Shown here in pieces: positions 23,625 to 33,554 of a DNA stretch of 44,312 bases. Position numbers and translations under genes: made by a program. Source of the DNA: Actinomycetes bacterium (lineage in GTDB: Bacteria; Actinomycetota; Acidimicrobiia; Spongiisociales; UBA5794). Below the pieces are notes generated by a model. That model worked only from the letters and a program-made list of their open reading frames with translations, was not told the DNA's origin and made no database searches. The DNA is taken from positions 1 through 44,312 of the forward strand of contig JAMBLJ010000208.1 in assembly GCA_023336815.1 (NCBI GenBank), given 5' to 3'. Numbering within the stretch: the stretch's first letter is position 1; the number at the start of each line of letters is the position of its first letter.

Positions 23625-25155
23625 GAAGGCGTGGATCACCCTGATCCTCACTGTCACGATCGCATGGGGATCGCTCGCAGCGATGCTCGCAGCCGGTTGG
23701 GCGCCAAAACTCGGTCTCGATCTCCAGGGTGGATTCGCTGTGACGCTCGTTGCACCCGAAGGGACAGACAAGGACACACTGATCACAGCGGCCGACATCA
23801 TGCGCCGCCGGATCGAGAATCTTGGTGGTGTGCAGGAGCCAGAAATCGCTGTGGTCGGTGAACGGTCCATCGTCGTGCAACTCCCTGGCGTTGACGACCG
23901 AGAACGCGCCCTCCAGGCGGTCGGAACGACGGGGGAACTCTCTTTCAGGGCGGTGATGTCCGAGAGTTTCGAATCACCAACGATCACCGATCCCGACCTC
24001 ATTCAGGCCGACGGCAATCCGAGCCAGAATCCAATACTTCTGCCGCTCAACGAGGTAGATCCTCTCACAGGGATCGCGATCGAGGATGTCATCACCGGTC
24101 GGTCGATTCTCGAGCTGGCTGATGGTCCGCTCATCTACCAGGTCGATGGGACGGTCATCGAATTTCAGGACGGGTCGAACATCGAGTTCCCGACGGGAGC
24201 TGACATCACCGATGCCTCGGCGCAGTTCTCCTCAACAGGATTCGGTGGTCAGTGGGTTGTTGTGCCCGAGTTCACCGATGAGGGGGGCGAGAAGTTCCGC
24301 GAAGCCACGGGATACCTGGCAGGGTTCCCTGCCGGCAGTCCACAGCGCCAGATCGCCATCGTCGTCGACGGTGAAGTATTCTCCGCTCCCGCCGTTGCGA
24401 CCGATGTCCTCCCTGGAGAAGGCCTGGATCCCAACGCGGTGATCATCACCGTGGGAACATCCGAGAATGCCCAACAGGAGGCCGAGAACCTCGCGGCAAT
24501 ACTCCGGTATGGTGCACTACCAACGACGTTCGAACGTGAGCGCGTCGAGTCGATCTCAGCGTCGCTCGGCGCGGACTCCCTCAGGGCCGGACTGATCGCA
24601 GGTCTCGTGGGGCTCGCGATGGTCGCCGGGTATCTCCTCGTGTACTACCGGTCCCTTGGTGTGATCGCCATCGTAGGTCTCACCGTCTTCGGGTCTTTCC
24701 TGATCGGAATCATCATCCTTCTTGGTCAAACCCAGGGAACAACGCTGACGCTGGCAGGGGTCACGGGTGTGATCGTGTCTGTCGGAATCACGTCGGACTC
24801 CTACATCGTGTACTTCGAACGTACGAAAGAGGAATTCAGGCGCGGGCGCGGTCTCCGACCAGCGATCTCTCACGCCTTCGAAGGAGCCTTTCGGACCATC
24901 CTCACCGGAGATACGGTCACGTTTCTCGGTGCCATACTGCTCTTCGTGCTTGCGATCGGTCAGGTTAAGGGCTTTGCACTCACGCTTGGTCTTGCAACCG
25001 TGATCGATGTGTTCGTTGCCTACTTCTTCACGCGACCAGCAACGTATCTCATGGGTCGGGGCCCGCTCGGCGACGGAGGTAGGTTCTCGGTCAGGGGGGC
25101 AATGGGTCAGGGAGAGATCGAAGAAGTGAGAGAACCGGCGGAGGTGTCATCGTGA
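23614..25155 (+). CDS. secD: Protein translocase subunit SecD
   Basis: RND-like membrane protein (513 aa) that uses the proton gradient to pull exported proteins through SecYEG. Helix 1 (about 6-28) is followed by the P1 domain with KLGLDLQGGFAVTLV and MRRRIENLGGVQEPEI, then the helix bundle with DSLRAGLIAGLVGLAMV and GVIVSVGITSDSYIVYFERTKEE. The usual SecD motif has GxAVDANVxIFER; here the Asp-Asn pair reads SDSYIVYFER, keeping the Asp. Overlaps yajC (11 bp) and secF (GTGA). Confidence 0.95.
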   Translation: MNRKKAWITLILTVTIAWGSLAAMLAAGWAPKLGLDLQGGFAVTLVAPEGTDKDTLITAADIMRRRIENLGGVQEPEIAVVGERSIVVQLPGVDDRERALQAVGTTGELSFRAVMSESFESPTITDPDLIQADGNPSQNPILLPLNEVDPLTGIAIEDVITGRSILELADGPLIYQVDGTVIEFQDGSNIEFPTGADITDASAQFSSTGFGGQWVVVPEFTDEGGEKFREATGYLAGFPAGSPQRQIAIVVDGEVFSAPAVATDVLPGEGLDPNAVIITVGTSENAQQEAENLAAILRYGALPTTFERERVESISASLGADSLRAGLIAGLVGLAMVAGYLLVYYRSLGVIAIVGLTVFGSFLIGIIILLGQTQGTTLTLAGVTGVIVSVGITSDSYIVYFERTKEEFRRGRGLRPAISHAFEGAFRTILTGDTVTFLGAILLFVLAIGQVKGFALTLGLATVIDVFVAYFFTRPATYLMGRGPLGDGGRFSVRGAMGQGEIEEVREPAEVSS

Positions 25156-26234
25156 ACGTCTTGAAGCGCCTGTACCGCGGAGAAACCACGTTCGACTTCG
25201 TCGACATCTCCAGGAAGACTCTGATGGTATCCGGCGCTCTCGTCGTGGCATCGATTCTTCTTATGGTCATCAAGCCGTTCAACCTCAGCATCGACTTCAC
25301 CGGTGGAGTCATCATCACCGTCGAGAACCGCTCAGATGCGTCCGTGGAATCGATACGCTCCGATCTTCGTGACATCGGGTACGGAGATGCGCGGGTCCAG
25401 ATTACCGGTGACGGTTTCATTCACATCCAAACCGAGACACTCGAACCTGGCGAACAGGACGACCTCGCCGAGACGGTTGCTGCGGAGGCCGGTGCCACGG
25501 TGAACGACCTCAATATCTCTGCTGTAGGTCCTACGTTCGGAGCGGAGGTCACACGAAAGGCCATCGAGGCGCTCGCTGTGTTCATCATCGTCGTCGCGTT
25601 GTTCATCACCTGGCGTTTTGAATGGAAGATGGCCATGGGTGCACTTGCAGCGCTATTCCATGACCTCATGATCGCAGGTGGCATCTATGCATTGATCGGC
25701 CTCGTCGTGACACCATCGACGGTGATCGCGGTTCTGACCATCCTGGGATACTCGTTGTACGACACAGTGGTCGTCTTTGACAAGGTCAAGGAGAATATCC
25801 ACGAGGAGGACACCAGAACAACGTATCGATCGATCGTCAACCATTCCATGAACCAGGTACTCATGCGATCGATCAACACATCAATGACATCGCTGTTGCC
25901 TGTTGGTGCCCTTCTGTTCGTCGGGTTCCTAGCCCTCGGTGCCGAGACGTTGAAGGAGTTCGCACTCGCTTTGTTCATCGGGATCGCCGTGGGAACGTAC
26001 TCGTCGATATTCGTAGCAGCACCACTCCTCGCCCGCTGGAAGACGCGGGAACCAGAGTGGGAGCGTCGTGAGACACGTGCGGATAAGCGTTCTGGCAAGT
26101 CCACTGCGGACGAACCATCCGATGCAACGACTGACGTCGCGGCCGATAGCAACGAGACGCCAGCCCCAGCAAAGGCCCCGGCGGGCCAGGCGGCCGTGGC
26201 AAAGCCTCCCAAGCAGAGGCGGAAACGCCGGTAA
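25152..26234 (+). CDS. secF: Protein translocase subunit SecF
   Basis: Partner of SecD (360 aa). Helix 1, then the short periplasmic domain opening FNLSIDFTGGVIITV, followed by the bundle with AALFHDLMIAGGIYALIG, LGYSLYDTVVVFDKVKEN and MNQVLMRSINTSMTSLLPV. The C terminus is a long charged, Ala/Pro-rich tail ending KQRRKRR, common in actinobacterial SecF. GTG start fused to the secD stop. Its TAA is also the first three bases of a -10-like TAAACT in front of rel. Confidence 0.96.
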   Translation: MNVLKRLYRGETTFDFVDISRKTLMVSGALVVASILLMVIKPFNLSIDFTGGVIITVENRSDASVESIRSDLRDIGYGDARVQITGDGFIHIQTETLEPGEQDDLAETVAAEAGATVNDLNISAVGPTFGAEVTRKAIEALAVFIIVVALFITWRFEWKMAMGALAALFHDLMIAGGIYALIGLVVTPSTVIAVLTILGYSLYDTVVVFDKVKENIHEEDTRTTYRSIVNHSMNQVLMRSINTSMTSLLPVGALLFVGFLALGAETLKEFALALFIGIAVGTYSSIFVAAPLLARWKTREPEWERRETRADKRSGKSTADEPSDATTDVAADSNETPAPAKAPAGQAAVAKPPKQRRKRR

Positions 26235-26237
26235 ACT
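26232..26237 (+). promoter_or_regulatory. Candidate leaderless -10 (TAAACT) for rel, overlapping the secF stop
   Basis: TAAACT contains the secF stop codon and ends 6 nt before the rel ATG. It could give rel its own leaderless transcript besides read-through from the sec operon. No -35 is evident. Confidence 0.35.
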
Positions 26238-26243
26238 CGGCAG

Positions 26244-28463
26244 ATGCACGACGATGCCGCTCCCGAGACCGCTCAGCAGAGTCCGTTCGTTGACCCTGCC
26301 GTGGGTGGGCGAACCCCGGACGAGATGTTCGACGACATTCTAGAAAACTACGGCGCTTCACACGCGGCTGGCGACGTTGACATGCTCGAAAGGGCGTACC
26401 GGGTTGCACAGAAGCAACATGCCGGTCAGATAAGGGCAACGGGTGACCCGTATATCGTTCATCCTCTTGCGGTCACGGAGATACTCGCGGGATACGGCCT
26501 CGATGGTGCTTCACTCGCCGCGGCATTGATGCACGACACTGTCGAGGACACCGATCTCACGCTCGAGGGGGTCGCCAACGAGTTCGGCGACGAGGTAGCG
26601 CTTCTCATCGATGGTGTGACGAAGCTGGACAGGATCAAGTTCTCGAGCCGTGAACTCGCTCAAGCTGCGACCATTCGAAAGATGGCCGTTGCGATGGCAA
26701 AGGACATACGCGTTCTCGTGATCAAGCTCGCTGACCGTACTCACAACATCCGAACGCTTGCGCCTCTGCCACAGGACAAGCAGCAACGAGTCGCATCCGA
26801 GACGCTTGACGTGTATGCCCCGCTTGCACACCGACTTGGCATGCAAGAGATCAAACATGAGATGGAAGAAACATGTTTCGGTGTCCTCTTCCCTGGACCC
26901 AAGGCCGAGATCTCTGCTGCGGTTGCGCGACGGTCACCGCAGCGAGAGTCGTATCTCGAACACGTTATCGACGACGTGTCAAAGACACTCGCAGATTCTG
27001 GGATCCATGCAGAAATCACCGGTCGACCAAAACACCTCTACTCCATCTATCGCAAGATGGTGGCCTCCGGTCTTGCTTTTGAAGACATTCACGATCTGAT
27101 CGGTATCCGCATCATCGTGAACGAGGTCAGGGACTGCTACGCCTCCCTCGGTCTGGTTCACACGATGTGGCCACCGATCCAGGGACGTTTCAAGGACTAC
27201 ATAGCGATGCCGAAGTTCAATTTCTACCAATCGATCCATACGACCGTCGTCGGCCCTGGCGGGAAGGCCCTGGAAGTCCAGATACGCACACACGAGATGC
27301 ACGACAGGGCAGAAGCGGGGATCGCTGCCCATTGGCGCTACAAGGAGGGTGTTTCCGGCGATGAGGATCTTCCCGGTCTCCAGGAGATACGGGATCTTCA
27401 AGAGGATGCTGAAGACCCAAAGGAGTTCTTAGAGAATCTGAAGCTTGACCTTTACCAGGACGAGGTTTTCGCGCTCACGCCGCGTGGCGACGTCAAGACC
27501 CTGCCCAAAGGTGCGACACCCGTCGACTTTGCCTATCGGGTACATACCGACGTCGGCCACCGCTGCTCGGGTGCAAAGGTGAACGGGCGGCTGGTTCCCC
27601 TCTCTACCGAACTCGAAAGCGGCGATATCGTCGAGATCATCACGTCCAAGGCACAGGATGCGCATCCGAGCAGGGATTGGCTCGAATTCGTGAAGTCATC
27701 AAGGGCGACATCGAAGATCAAGGGATGGTTCACCAGGGAGCGTCGCGAGTCAGCACTTGCGGACGGCAAGGAGGCTGTGCTGACCGCCATGCGTCGCGAT
27801 GGTGTGCCGATCAAGGGAACAGAAAAAGAGCTTGCCAGGGTCGCAGCTGATCTCGGATTCGAGGAGATGGACAGTCTGTACCAATCGGTCGGCGAGAATC
27901 GTACGAGCCCGCAGACCGTTTCGCAGCGCCTTGCGTGGCGACTCAAGCCTGAAGAATCGGCCGAAGCAGTCGTCGCCGAACGTCTACCGATACCGCACAA
28001 ACGCCGTCTCCGGACATCGGGCGATGTGATCGTAGAAGGTCTCGAGGACATGCTCGTTCGGATGGCGAAGTGTTGTGGACCGGTGCCAGGCGATGACATC
28101 GTCGGATTCGTCACCGTCGGACGTGGCGTTTCGGTCCATCGAGCCGATTGTGCCAACATTGGATCCCTCACGTTGCAGGCCGAACGTATGATCGACGTCG
28201 CATGGGCCGCTGAACAGACGGGCACGTTCTTTGTGTGGATCCAGGTGGAAGCGCTGGATCGGACCAAACTGCTGAGAGACGTCACAGCTGCTTTGTCCGA
28301 CTTCGGCGCGAATATCCACGCATCTTCGTCGGTGACGGGCCGTGATCGAATCGCCCTGTTGCGGTACGAGATCGAGCTGTCCGACAGAGAGGCACTTGAG
28401 TTCGTGCTCGGCGGACTGCGTGCGATCGAGGGTGTGTACGACGCATACCGCCTCGTGCTGTGA
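26244..28463 (+). CDS. rel: Bifunctional (p)ppGpp synthetase/hydrolase Rel
   Basis: Makes and degrades the stringent-response alarmone (739 aa). The HD hydrolase domain is intact: HDTVED at about 97-102, with RATGDPYIVHP before it. The synthetase domain (about 255-370) has RFKDYIAMPKFNFYQSIHT, the RxKD form of bifunctional enzymes rather than ExDD of RelA, and EVQIRT. TGS domain (about 405-470, VFALTPRGDVKTLPKGATPVDFAY), the conserved-cysteine domain (MAKCCGPVPGDDIVGFV), and a C-terminal ACT domain follow. It is preceded by secF (9 nt gap); in mycobacteria apt lies between secF and rel, and here it is missing. Confidence 0.97.
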   Translation: MHDDAAPETAQQSPFVDPAVGGRTPDEMFDDILENYGASHAAGDVDMLERAYRVAQKQHAGQIRATGDPYIVHPLAVTEILAGYGLDGASLAAALMHDTVEDTDLTLEGVANEFGDEVALLIDGVTKLDRIKFSSRELAQAATIRKMAVAMAKDIRVLVIKLADRTHNIRTLAPLPQDKQQRVASETLDVYAPLAHRLGMQEIKHEMEETCFGVLFPGPKAEISAAVARRSPQRESYLEHVIDDVSKTLADSGIHAEITGRPKHLYSIYRKMVASGLAFEDIHDLIGIRIIVNEVRDCYASLGLVHTMWPPIQGRFKDYIAMPKFNFYQSIHTTVVGPGGKALEVQIRTHEMHDRAEAGIAAHWRYKEGVSGDEDLPGLQEIRDLQEDAEDPKEFLENLKLDLYQDEVFALTPRGDVKTLPKGATPVDFAYRVHTDVGHRCSGAKVNGRLVPLSTELESGDIVEIITSKAQDAHPSRDWLEFVKSSRATSKIKGWFTRERRESALADGKEAVLTAMRRDGVPIKGTEKELARVAADLGFEEMDSLYQSVGENRTSPQTVSQRLAWRLKPEESAEAVVAERLPIPHKRRLRTSGDVIVEGLEDMLVRMAKCCGPVPGDDIVGFVTVGRGVSVHRADCANIGSLTLQAERMIDVAWAAEQTGTFFVWIQVEALDRTKLLRDVTAALSDFGANIHASSSVTGRDRIALLRYEIELSDREALEFVLGGLRAIEGVYDAYRLVL

Positions 28464-28476
28464 TCGGGACACGGCT

Positions 28477-29133
28477 ATGAACATCCTCATCGATACGGCA
28501 TCTCTGTGGTACTTCCAGTCGAACGCGTACGTTGTCGCGGCGGAAACGGGAGGAGCTGCGGTGGTGGTGGACACACCTCCGGACCCTGCGGGCATCGCAG
28601 CGCTTCTCGCACAACACGATCTGACACCGATCGCAGCGCTCATCACTCATGGACACATCGACCATGTCGGTGGAGCCGACGGAGTCATCGGCCCGACCGT
28701 GACGGGGTATTTGCATCCCGACGATATCGACATGGCACGCCACCCGGGCGAACAGCTACGCGCACTGCTCGGTGAGCAGGTCGACGGTCTGAGTGGGGAT
28801 GTCATCAGATCTTCGTTCTCAGACCTAGCACACGGCCAGCACCTTTCTCTCGCAGGGGTCGCCTTCGACGTTATCCACACCCCGGGGCACACACGGGGCC
28901 ACTGTTGTTTTCACGTTCCCGATGAAGGGGTGCTGTTCTCTGGGGACCATCTCTTCGCCGGTTCCATAGGTCGCACTGATCTCCCTGGAGGGTCGCTCGA
29001 CGCCTTGATGGACTCCATGGCTCACCGGATCCTCCCTCTGCCAGCACAGACAGACGTCCTCCCAGGACACGGCCCCGCCACTACGCTTGCTGCCGAGCGC
29101 GCTTCCAATCCCTTCCTTCAGGAGCTCTCGTGA
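28477..29133 (+). CDS. Metallo-beta-lactamase-fold hydrolase, glyoxalase II-like
   Basis: 218-aa hydrolase with a two-metal site: THGHIDHVGG (HxHxDH), TPGHTRGH (His), FSGDHLFAGSIGRTDLPGG (Asp) and PGHGPATT (His). The GRTDLPGG segment is typical of YcbL/GloB-like proteins acting on thioesters. ATG 28477 (MNILIDTASLWYF) is chosen; the track start at 28342 lies inside rel. A gene of this type sits between rel and hisS in mycobacteria as well. Substrate unknown; lactoylglutathione is unlikely in a mycothiol organism, so another thioester is more plausible (inference). The stop overlaps the hisS GTG. Confidence 0.88.
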   Translation: MNILIDTASLWYFQSNAYVVAAETGGAAVVVDTPPDPAGIAALLAQHDLTPIAALITHGHIDHVGGADGVIGPTVTGYLHPDDIDMARHPGEQLRALLGEQVDGLSGDVIRSSFSDLAHGQHLSLAGVAFDVIHTPGHTRGHCCFHVPDEGVLFSGDHLFAGSIGRTDLPGGSLDALMDSMAHRILPLPAQTDVLPGHGPATTLAAERASNPFLQELS

Positions 29134-30362
29134 GCATGTTTCGAGCGCCGAAAGGCACCTTCGATGTTCTTCCACCCGAGTCGGGTCAGTGGAGAACGGC
29201 ACACCGCGTGTTCGAAGAACTCGCGGTGCAGTTCGGCTATGGGCTCGCCCTCACCCCACTCTTCGAAGACACGGACGTCTTCTCGCGAGGAGTCGGAGGC
29301 GACACAGAAGTCGTCGAGAAGCAGATGTACACCTTCACAGACAGGGGCGGTAGGTCGGTCACGCTGCGCCCCGAGGCGACAGCCTCCGTAGTGCGCGCAG
29401 CCATCCAATCCGGTGGTGTCAGCACACGGCTGAAAGCATCGTATTGGGGGCCGATGTTCCGATACGAGCGACCCCAGAAGGGGAGATATCGGCAGTTCTA
29501 CCAGGGAGGTGTCGAATATCTCGGTTCATCTTCTCCCGAAGCAGATGTTGAGGTAATCGAATTCGGTTACAGATACCTTGAACGGATGGCCGTACCGGAT
29601 GTAGAGGTCCGTGTGAATACGATCGGTGATACTGCGGATCGGGAGCGATATAGCGATGTCCTCCGAGCGTACTTACATGAGCGATACGATCATCTCTCCT
29701 CCGATGCTCGCAAACGCGTTACAACCAACCCCATGCGAGTTCTCGATTCAAAGGTGGACGCCGATGTGGTTCGTGACGCCCCGACACCAGGTCAGTACCT
29801 CGGCAAAGCGGCAGAAGATCATTTTGCAGCGGTGAGAACCGGGCTGGAATCGCTTGCCATCCCGTACACGGTCGATCCCAAGCTGGTGCGCGGGTTGGAC
29901 TACTACAACCGCACCGTTTGGGAATACGTGCCCCTGTCCTACGACGCCGCACAATCGAGCGTGGGCGGCGGAGGGCGGTACGACGGTCTCTTCGAGTTGC
30001 TTGGAGGTAAACCGACACCTGCAGTTGGGCTTGCAATGGGTGTCGACAGGATCCTCCTAGCCTCCCGTCCTTCGGGAACGTCACTCGAACTCGATGCCTT
30101 CGTCGTTGTTGCAGAGGACACCCTGCGGTCGGAAGCAAGACAGCTGGTGTCCGACCTCAGACGGTCTGGTATTCGTGTCGATATGAATGACGAGCCACGT
30201 TCGGTGAAGGCGCAGTTCAAGGAGTCGGACAGGCGTGGCGCTGCCCACGCCGTCGTTGTCGGTGATGAATGGTCCCATGGTGATGTCACCGTCAAGGATC
30301 TCCGCACGGGCGAACAGAGACAGATACAGGTGAAGGAGATCGAGACATGGCTACGGGCCTGA
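29130..30362 (+). CDS. hisS: Histidyl-tRNA synthetase
   Basis: Class II synthetase for tRNA-His (410 aa). It opens with FRAPKGTFDVLPPES, motif 1; motif 2 is WGPMFRYERPQKGRYRQFYQGGVEYLG; the histidine-specific motifs are VRGLDYYNRTVWE and SSVGGGGRYDGL; motif 3 is VGLAMGVDRI. The C-terminal anticodon-binding domain follows (about 320-410). GTG 29130 has GGAG 5 nt upstream and overlaps the preceding stop; ATG 29136 is the alternative. Confidence 0.96.
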   Translation: MSMFRAPKGTFDVLPPESGQWRTAHRVFEELAVQFGYGLALTPLFEDTDVFSRGVGGDTEVVEKQMYTFTDRGGRSVTLRPEATASVVRAAIQSGGVSTRLKASYWGPMFRYERPQKGRYRQFYQGGVEYLGSSSPEADVEVIEFGYRYLERMAVPDVEVRVNTIGDTADRERYSDVLRAYLHERYDHLSSDARKRVTTNPMRVLDSKVDADVVRDAPTPGQYLGKAAEDHFAAVRTGLESLAIPYTVDPKLVRGLDYYNRTVWEYVPLSYDAAQSSVGGGGRYDGLFELLGGKPTPAVGLAMGVDRILLASRPSGTSLELDAFVVVAEDTLRSEARQLVSDLRRSGIRVDMNDEPRSVKAQFKESDRRGAAHAVVVGDEWSHGDVTVKDLRTGEQRQIQVKEIETWLRA

Positions 30363-32143
30363 TGAAGACCATCGGCGCAGGTGAACTGCGTTCAGACCAT
30401 GTGGGGAGTGTGGTCACCCTGGCGGGTTGGATCGCCCGCAGACGCGATCATGGGGGTGTGATCTTCGTAGATATCCGTGACTCGAGCGGGATAGTCCAGG
30501 TTGTTCTCAACCCGGAAGATGCACCGGCGTCTGAAGAGACACTGCACGGCCTCCGCCTCGAATACTGCGTCCAGATCGAGGGCTCGGTGAGACCACGTCC
30601 AGAGGGAACGGTCAATCCAGACCTCCCATCGGGTGCGATCGAAGTCGTCGCTTCGACCATCACCGTCCTCAGCCCAGCCGATGCGCTTCCGTTCCAGCTC
30701 GATGATCGCACCGATGTCGACGAGTCCTTGCGACTGCAGTACCGGTACCTCGATATGCGCCGTTCACGGATGGCAGAGAACCTCAAAGCACGTTCGCAAG
30801 CCATTCGAGCGATGCGACGAGTTATGGATGACCAGGGATTCCTCGAAGTTGAGACGCCAACGCTCATCGCTTCGACACCTGAAGGAGCGCGCGACATGCT
30901 CGTGCCGTCCCGTTTGAGGGAAGGTAACTTCTACGCTCTGCCACAGTCCCCCCAGCTCTTCAAGCAACTCCTGATGATCGGTGGCGTCGAGCGCTACTAC
31001 CAGGTGGCGAAGTGCTACAGGGACGAGGACTTTCGTGCTGATCGCCAGATCGAGTTCACACAACTGGACTTCGAAGGTTCATTCTGGGGTCAGGATGATG
31101 TTCTCGCTGTGCTCGAAGAGGTTGCAGCTCGTGTTGTCGCTGATCTTCGGGATGCACCGATCGAGCTTCCCATCCAGCGACTCACCTACGCGGACGCTAT
31201 GGCGAGGTTCGGGTCGGACAAGCCAGATCTGCGATTCGACATGGAGCTCATCGACATCTCAGCCGTCTTCGCATCTACAGAGTTCAAGGCCTTCGCCGGT
31301 GTACTCGGTGAAGGTGGTTCCGTGCAGGCGATCAACGCTGGGAACCTGGCGCTCGCACGTTCGGGACTCGATGCCCAGGTCGCCAGAGCGCAAGAGCTCG
31401 GGGCGAAGGGGTTGGTGTGGATGGTGGTCGAGGACGACGGTGGCCTTCGGTCACCGGTCGCGAAATTCCTGTCGGATTCAGAGAAGGCAGCGTTGATCGA
31501 CGCCTGCGATGGACAGCCGGGTGACACGTTGTTGATCATCGCCGATCGTACCAAGACCGTTCGCAACATCCTCGGCCAGCTGCGACTCGACCACGGGCAA
31601 CCCGAGGGTCACGAGGAGCTCGCCTTTGCGTTCGTAACAGACTTTCCCGTGTTCGACGTCGATGATGACGGCAACCTCTCTCCGGCTCACCACCCGTTCA
31701 CCGCTCCTGCGGACATCGACGAGATGGTCACGTCGCCCGAGACGGCGATCTCACGATCCTACGACCTCGTCCTCAACGGGTCAGAACTCGGATCAGGAAG
31801 CGTGAGGATCCACGATCCCATCATCCAGGCGAAGGTCTTTGAGGTGATGAACATCTCCAGTGAGGTCGCCGAAGAACGATTCGGCTGGTTTCTCGAGGCA
31901 TTACGGTATGGCACGCCGCCACACGCTGGCTTCGCCATCGGGATCGACAGGTTCGTCAGCATCCTTCGCGGAGAACCGAACATCAGGGAGATCATCCCGT
32001 TCCCGAAGACCCAGACGGGAGCGGATCCGCTGACCGGTTCTCCGAGCAAGGTTGAGGAAGTCCAACTCCAGGAACTCGGGATCCAGATCCGGCCGGAGGT
32101 CCTCGAGGCCTGGGCCTTGCGGGAAGCCGAACAGCAGGACTGA
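30347..32143 (+). CDS. aspS: Aspartyl-tRNA synthetase
   Basis: Bacterial-type AspRS (598 aa). OB-fold anticodon domain (about 1-110, VTLAGWIARRRDHGGVIFVDIRD), catalytic core with motif 2 (KCYRDEDFRADRQIEFTQLD), the bacterial GAD insertion (about 290-420), and motif 3 near GFAIGIDRFVSIL. Whether it also serves tRNA-Asn cannot be told here. ATG 30347 has AAGGAG 8 nt upstream and overlaps hisS by 16 bp; ATG 30362 (MKTIGAGELR) would give the more common family opening. Confidence 0.96.
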   Translation: MATGLMKTIGAGELRSDHVGSVVTLAGWIARRRDHGGVIFVDIRDSSGIVQVVLNPEDAPASEETLHGLRLEYCVQIEGSVRPRPEGTVNPDLPSGAIEVVASTITVLSPADALPFQLDDRTDVDESLRLQYRYLDMRRSRMAENLKARSQAIRAMRRVMDDQGFLEVETPTLIASTPEGARDMLVPSRLREGNFYALPQSPQLFKQLLMIGGVERYYQVAKCYRDEDFRADRQIEFTQLDFEGSFWGQDDVLAVLEEVAARVVADLRDAPIELPIQRLTYADAMARFGSDKPDLRFDMELIDISAVFASTEFKAFAGVLGEGGSVQAINAGNLALARSGLDAQVARAQELGAKGLVWMVVEDDGGLRSPVAKFLSDSEKAALIDACDGQPGDTLLIIADRTKTVRNILGQLRLDHGQPEGHEELAFAFVTDFPVFDVDDDGNLSPAHHPFTAPADIDEMVTSPETAISRSYDLVLNGSELGSGSVRIHDPIIQAKVFEVMNISSEVAEERFGWFLEALRYGTPPHAGFAIGIDRFVSILRGEPNIREIIPFPKTQTGADPLTGSPSKVEEVQLQELGIQIRPEVLEAWALREAEQQD

Positions 32144-33480
32144 TGGCGGACGATGATCTCTTTGCGGTGAATCGTGACGAGATCAAGCGCGCACAGGCAC
32201 CTTTACCGGCGCGTATGCGGCCTCGAACCCTGGATGAAGTAGCCGGTCAGACCCACTTGTTAGGCGAGGGCGCAGCCTTTCGATCGATGGTGGACTCCGG
32301 CAACCTCAGTTCGATGATCCTGTGGGGTCCTCCCGGAACTGGAAAGACAACGCTCGCGAGGCTGATCGCAACAAGTATCGGTGGATCGTTCGAACAACTT
32401 TCCGCAACATCAGCTGGAGTCAAGGATGTCCGAGAGGTACTGGCACGCGCTGACCAACGCCTCGGTGAGGGCAGGGGCAAGACCATCCTGTTTCTCGACG
32501 AGATCCACCGTTTCAACAAGGCCCAGCAGGATGCGCTCTTGCCTGGTGTCGAAGACGGAACTGTGGTCCTGATCGGTGCAACAACCGAGAACCCGTTCTT
32601 TGAGGTCAACTCTCCGCTCATCTCCCGCGCAACGGTGTATCGAACGGAGCCGCTCGCACCTCCGGAGCTCATAAATGTGATGCAGAACGCCCTTGCGGAC
32701 TCCATGCGGGGCCTCGCGAATGTGGAGGCCGACGGTGATGCTCTGGAAGCCCTGGCTGAACGTGTCGGCGGCGATGCGCGCCTTGCACTGAACGCACTCG
32801 ATGTAGCTGCCACGATCGCCACGGGTCGCCACCACCCATCCATCGAGATCGAAGACGTCGAAGAGGCGTTGCAGCGACGCATAATCCGCTATGACCGGGC
32901 TGGAGACAGACACTACGACGTGGTATCTGCATTCATCAAATCGATGCGAGGGAGCGATCCTGATGCCACCGTGTACTGGCTTCACACGATGCTTGAAGCG
33001 GGTGAAGACCCCAGGCTGATCGCTAGACGTATGGTCGTGTTCGCCTCCGAAGACGTGGGACTTGCCGATCCCGGCGCCCTCACCACAGCTGTGGCGGCGT
33101 TCCATGCCCTCGAATTCGTTGGGCTTCCCGAGGCGACCTACAACCTCACCCATGCCGCACTTGCCCTCGCCCTTGCGCCGAAGTCCAATTCGGTGACGGC
33201 GTCGATCGGATCAGCGCGCGATGCCATCGAACACGGTCCTCATGGAGAGGTTCCTGCACACCTGCGCTCCGGTGCAACGGCAGGCGACCGGGAACTTGGC
33301 TTCGGTGTCGGGTACCAATATCCCCATGACGACAAGCGGTCAGTCGTTGCCCAGCAGTACCTCCCCGACGGAGTCGAGGCTGCTGTTCTCTACCACCCGA
33401 AACGGGTCGGCGCCGAGTCGGATCTCGCAGATCGGCTCGCCCGTATCGACGAGATCCTCGGGAAGCCCACACGTTCCTAA
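32143..33480 (+). CDS. rarA: Replication-associated recombination protein RarA (MgsA)
   Basis: AAA+ ATPase (445 aa) related to clamp loaders, acting at stalled replication forks. Walker A WGPPGTGKTTLA (about 62-70), Walker B LFLDEIHRFNKAQQD, sensor GATTENPFFEVNSPLISR, and the C-terminal tetramerisation domain with GSDPDATVYWLHTMLEAGEDP and YQYPHDD. The ATG shares one base with the aspS stop (TGATG). Confidence 0.95.
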   Translation: MADDDLFAVNRDEIKRAQAPLPARMRPRTLDEVAGQTHLLGEGAAFRSMVDSGNLSSMILWGPPGTGKTTLARLIATSIGGSFEQLSATSAGVKDVREVLARADQRLGEGRGKTILFLDEIHRFNKAQQDALLPGVEDGTVVLIGATTENPFFEVNSPLISRATVYRTEPLAPPELINVMQNALADSMRGLANVEADGDALEALAERVGGDARLALNALDVAATIATGRHHPSIEIEDVEEALQRRIIRYDRAGDRHYDVVSAFIKSMRGSDPDATVYWLHTMLEAGEDPRLIARRMVVFASEDVGLADPGALTTAVAAFHALEFVGLPEATYNLTHAALALALAPKSNSVTASIGSARDAIEHGPHGEVPAHLRSGATAGDRELGFGVGYQYPHDDKRSVVAQQYLPDGVEAAVLYHPKRVGAESDLADRLARIDEILGKPTRS

Positions 33481-33541
33481 CACCTTGTTCCTGGGGCCAG
33501 GCGGCTTGACGTGTACCCGTCCACTGGGACCAGCGACGGGT

Positions 33542-33547
33542 TACGAT
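33542..33547 (+). promoter_or_regulatory. Candidate leaderless -10 (TACGAT) for the 74-aa gene
   Basis: TACGAT ends 7 nt before ATG 33555. The TTGACG at 33506-33511 is 30 nt away, too far to act as its -35. Confidence 0.35.
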
Positions 33548-33554
33548 TCCAGGC

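Noticed and set aside
33506-33547. TTGACG paired with TACGAT as a standard promoter for the 74-aa gene
   Set aside because: The spacing is 30 nt, far from 16-18; only the TACGAT was kept as a weak candidate.
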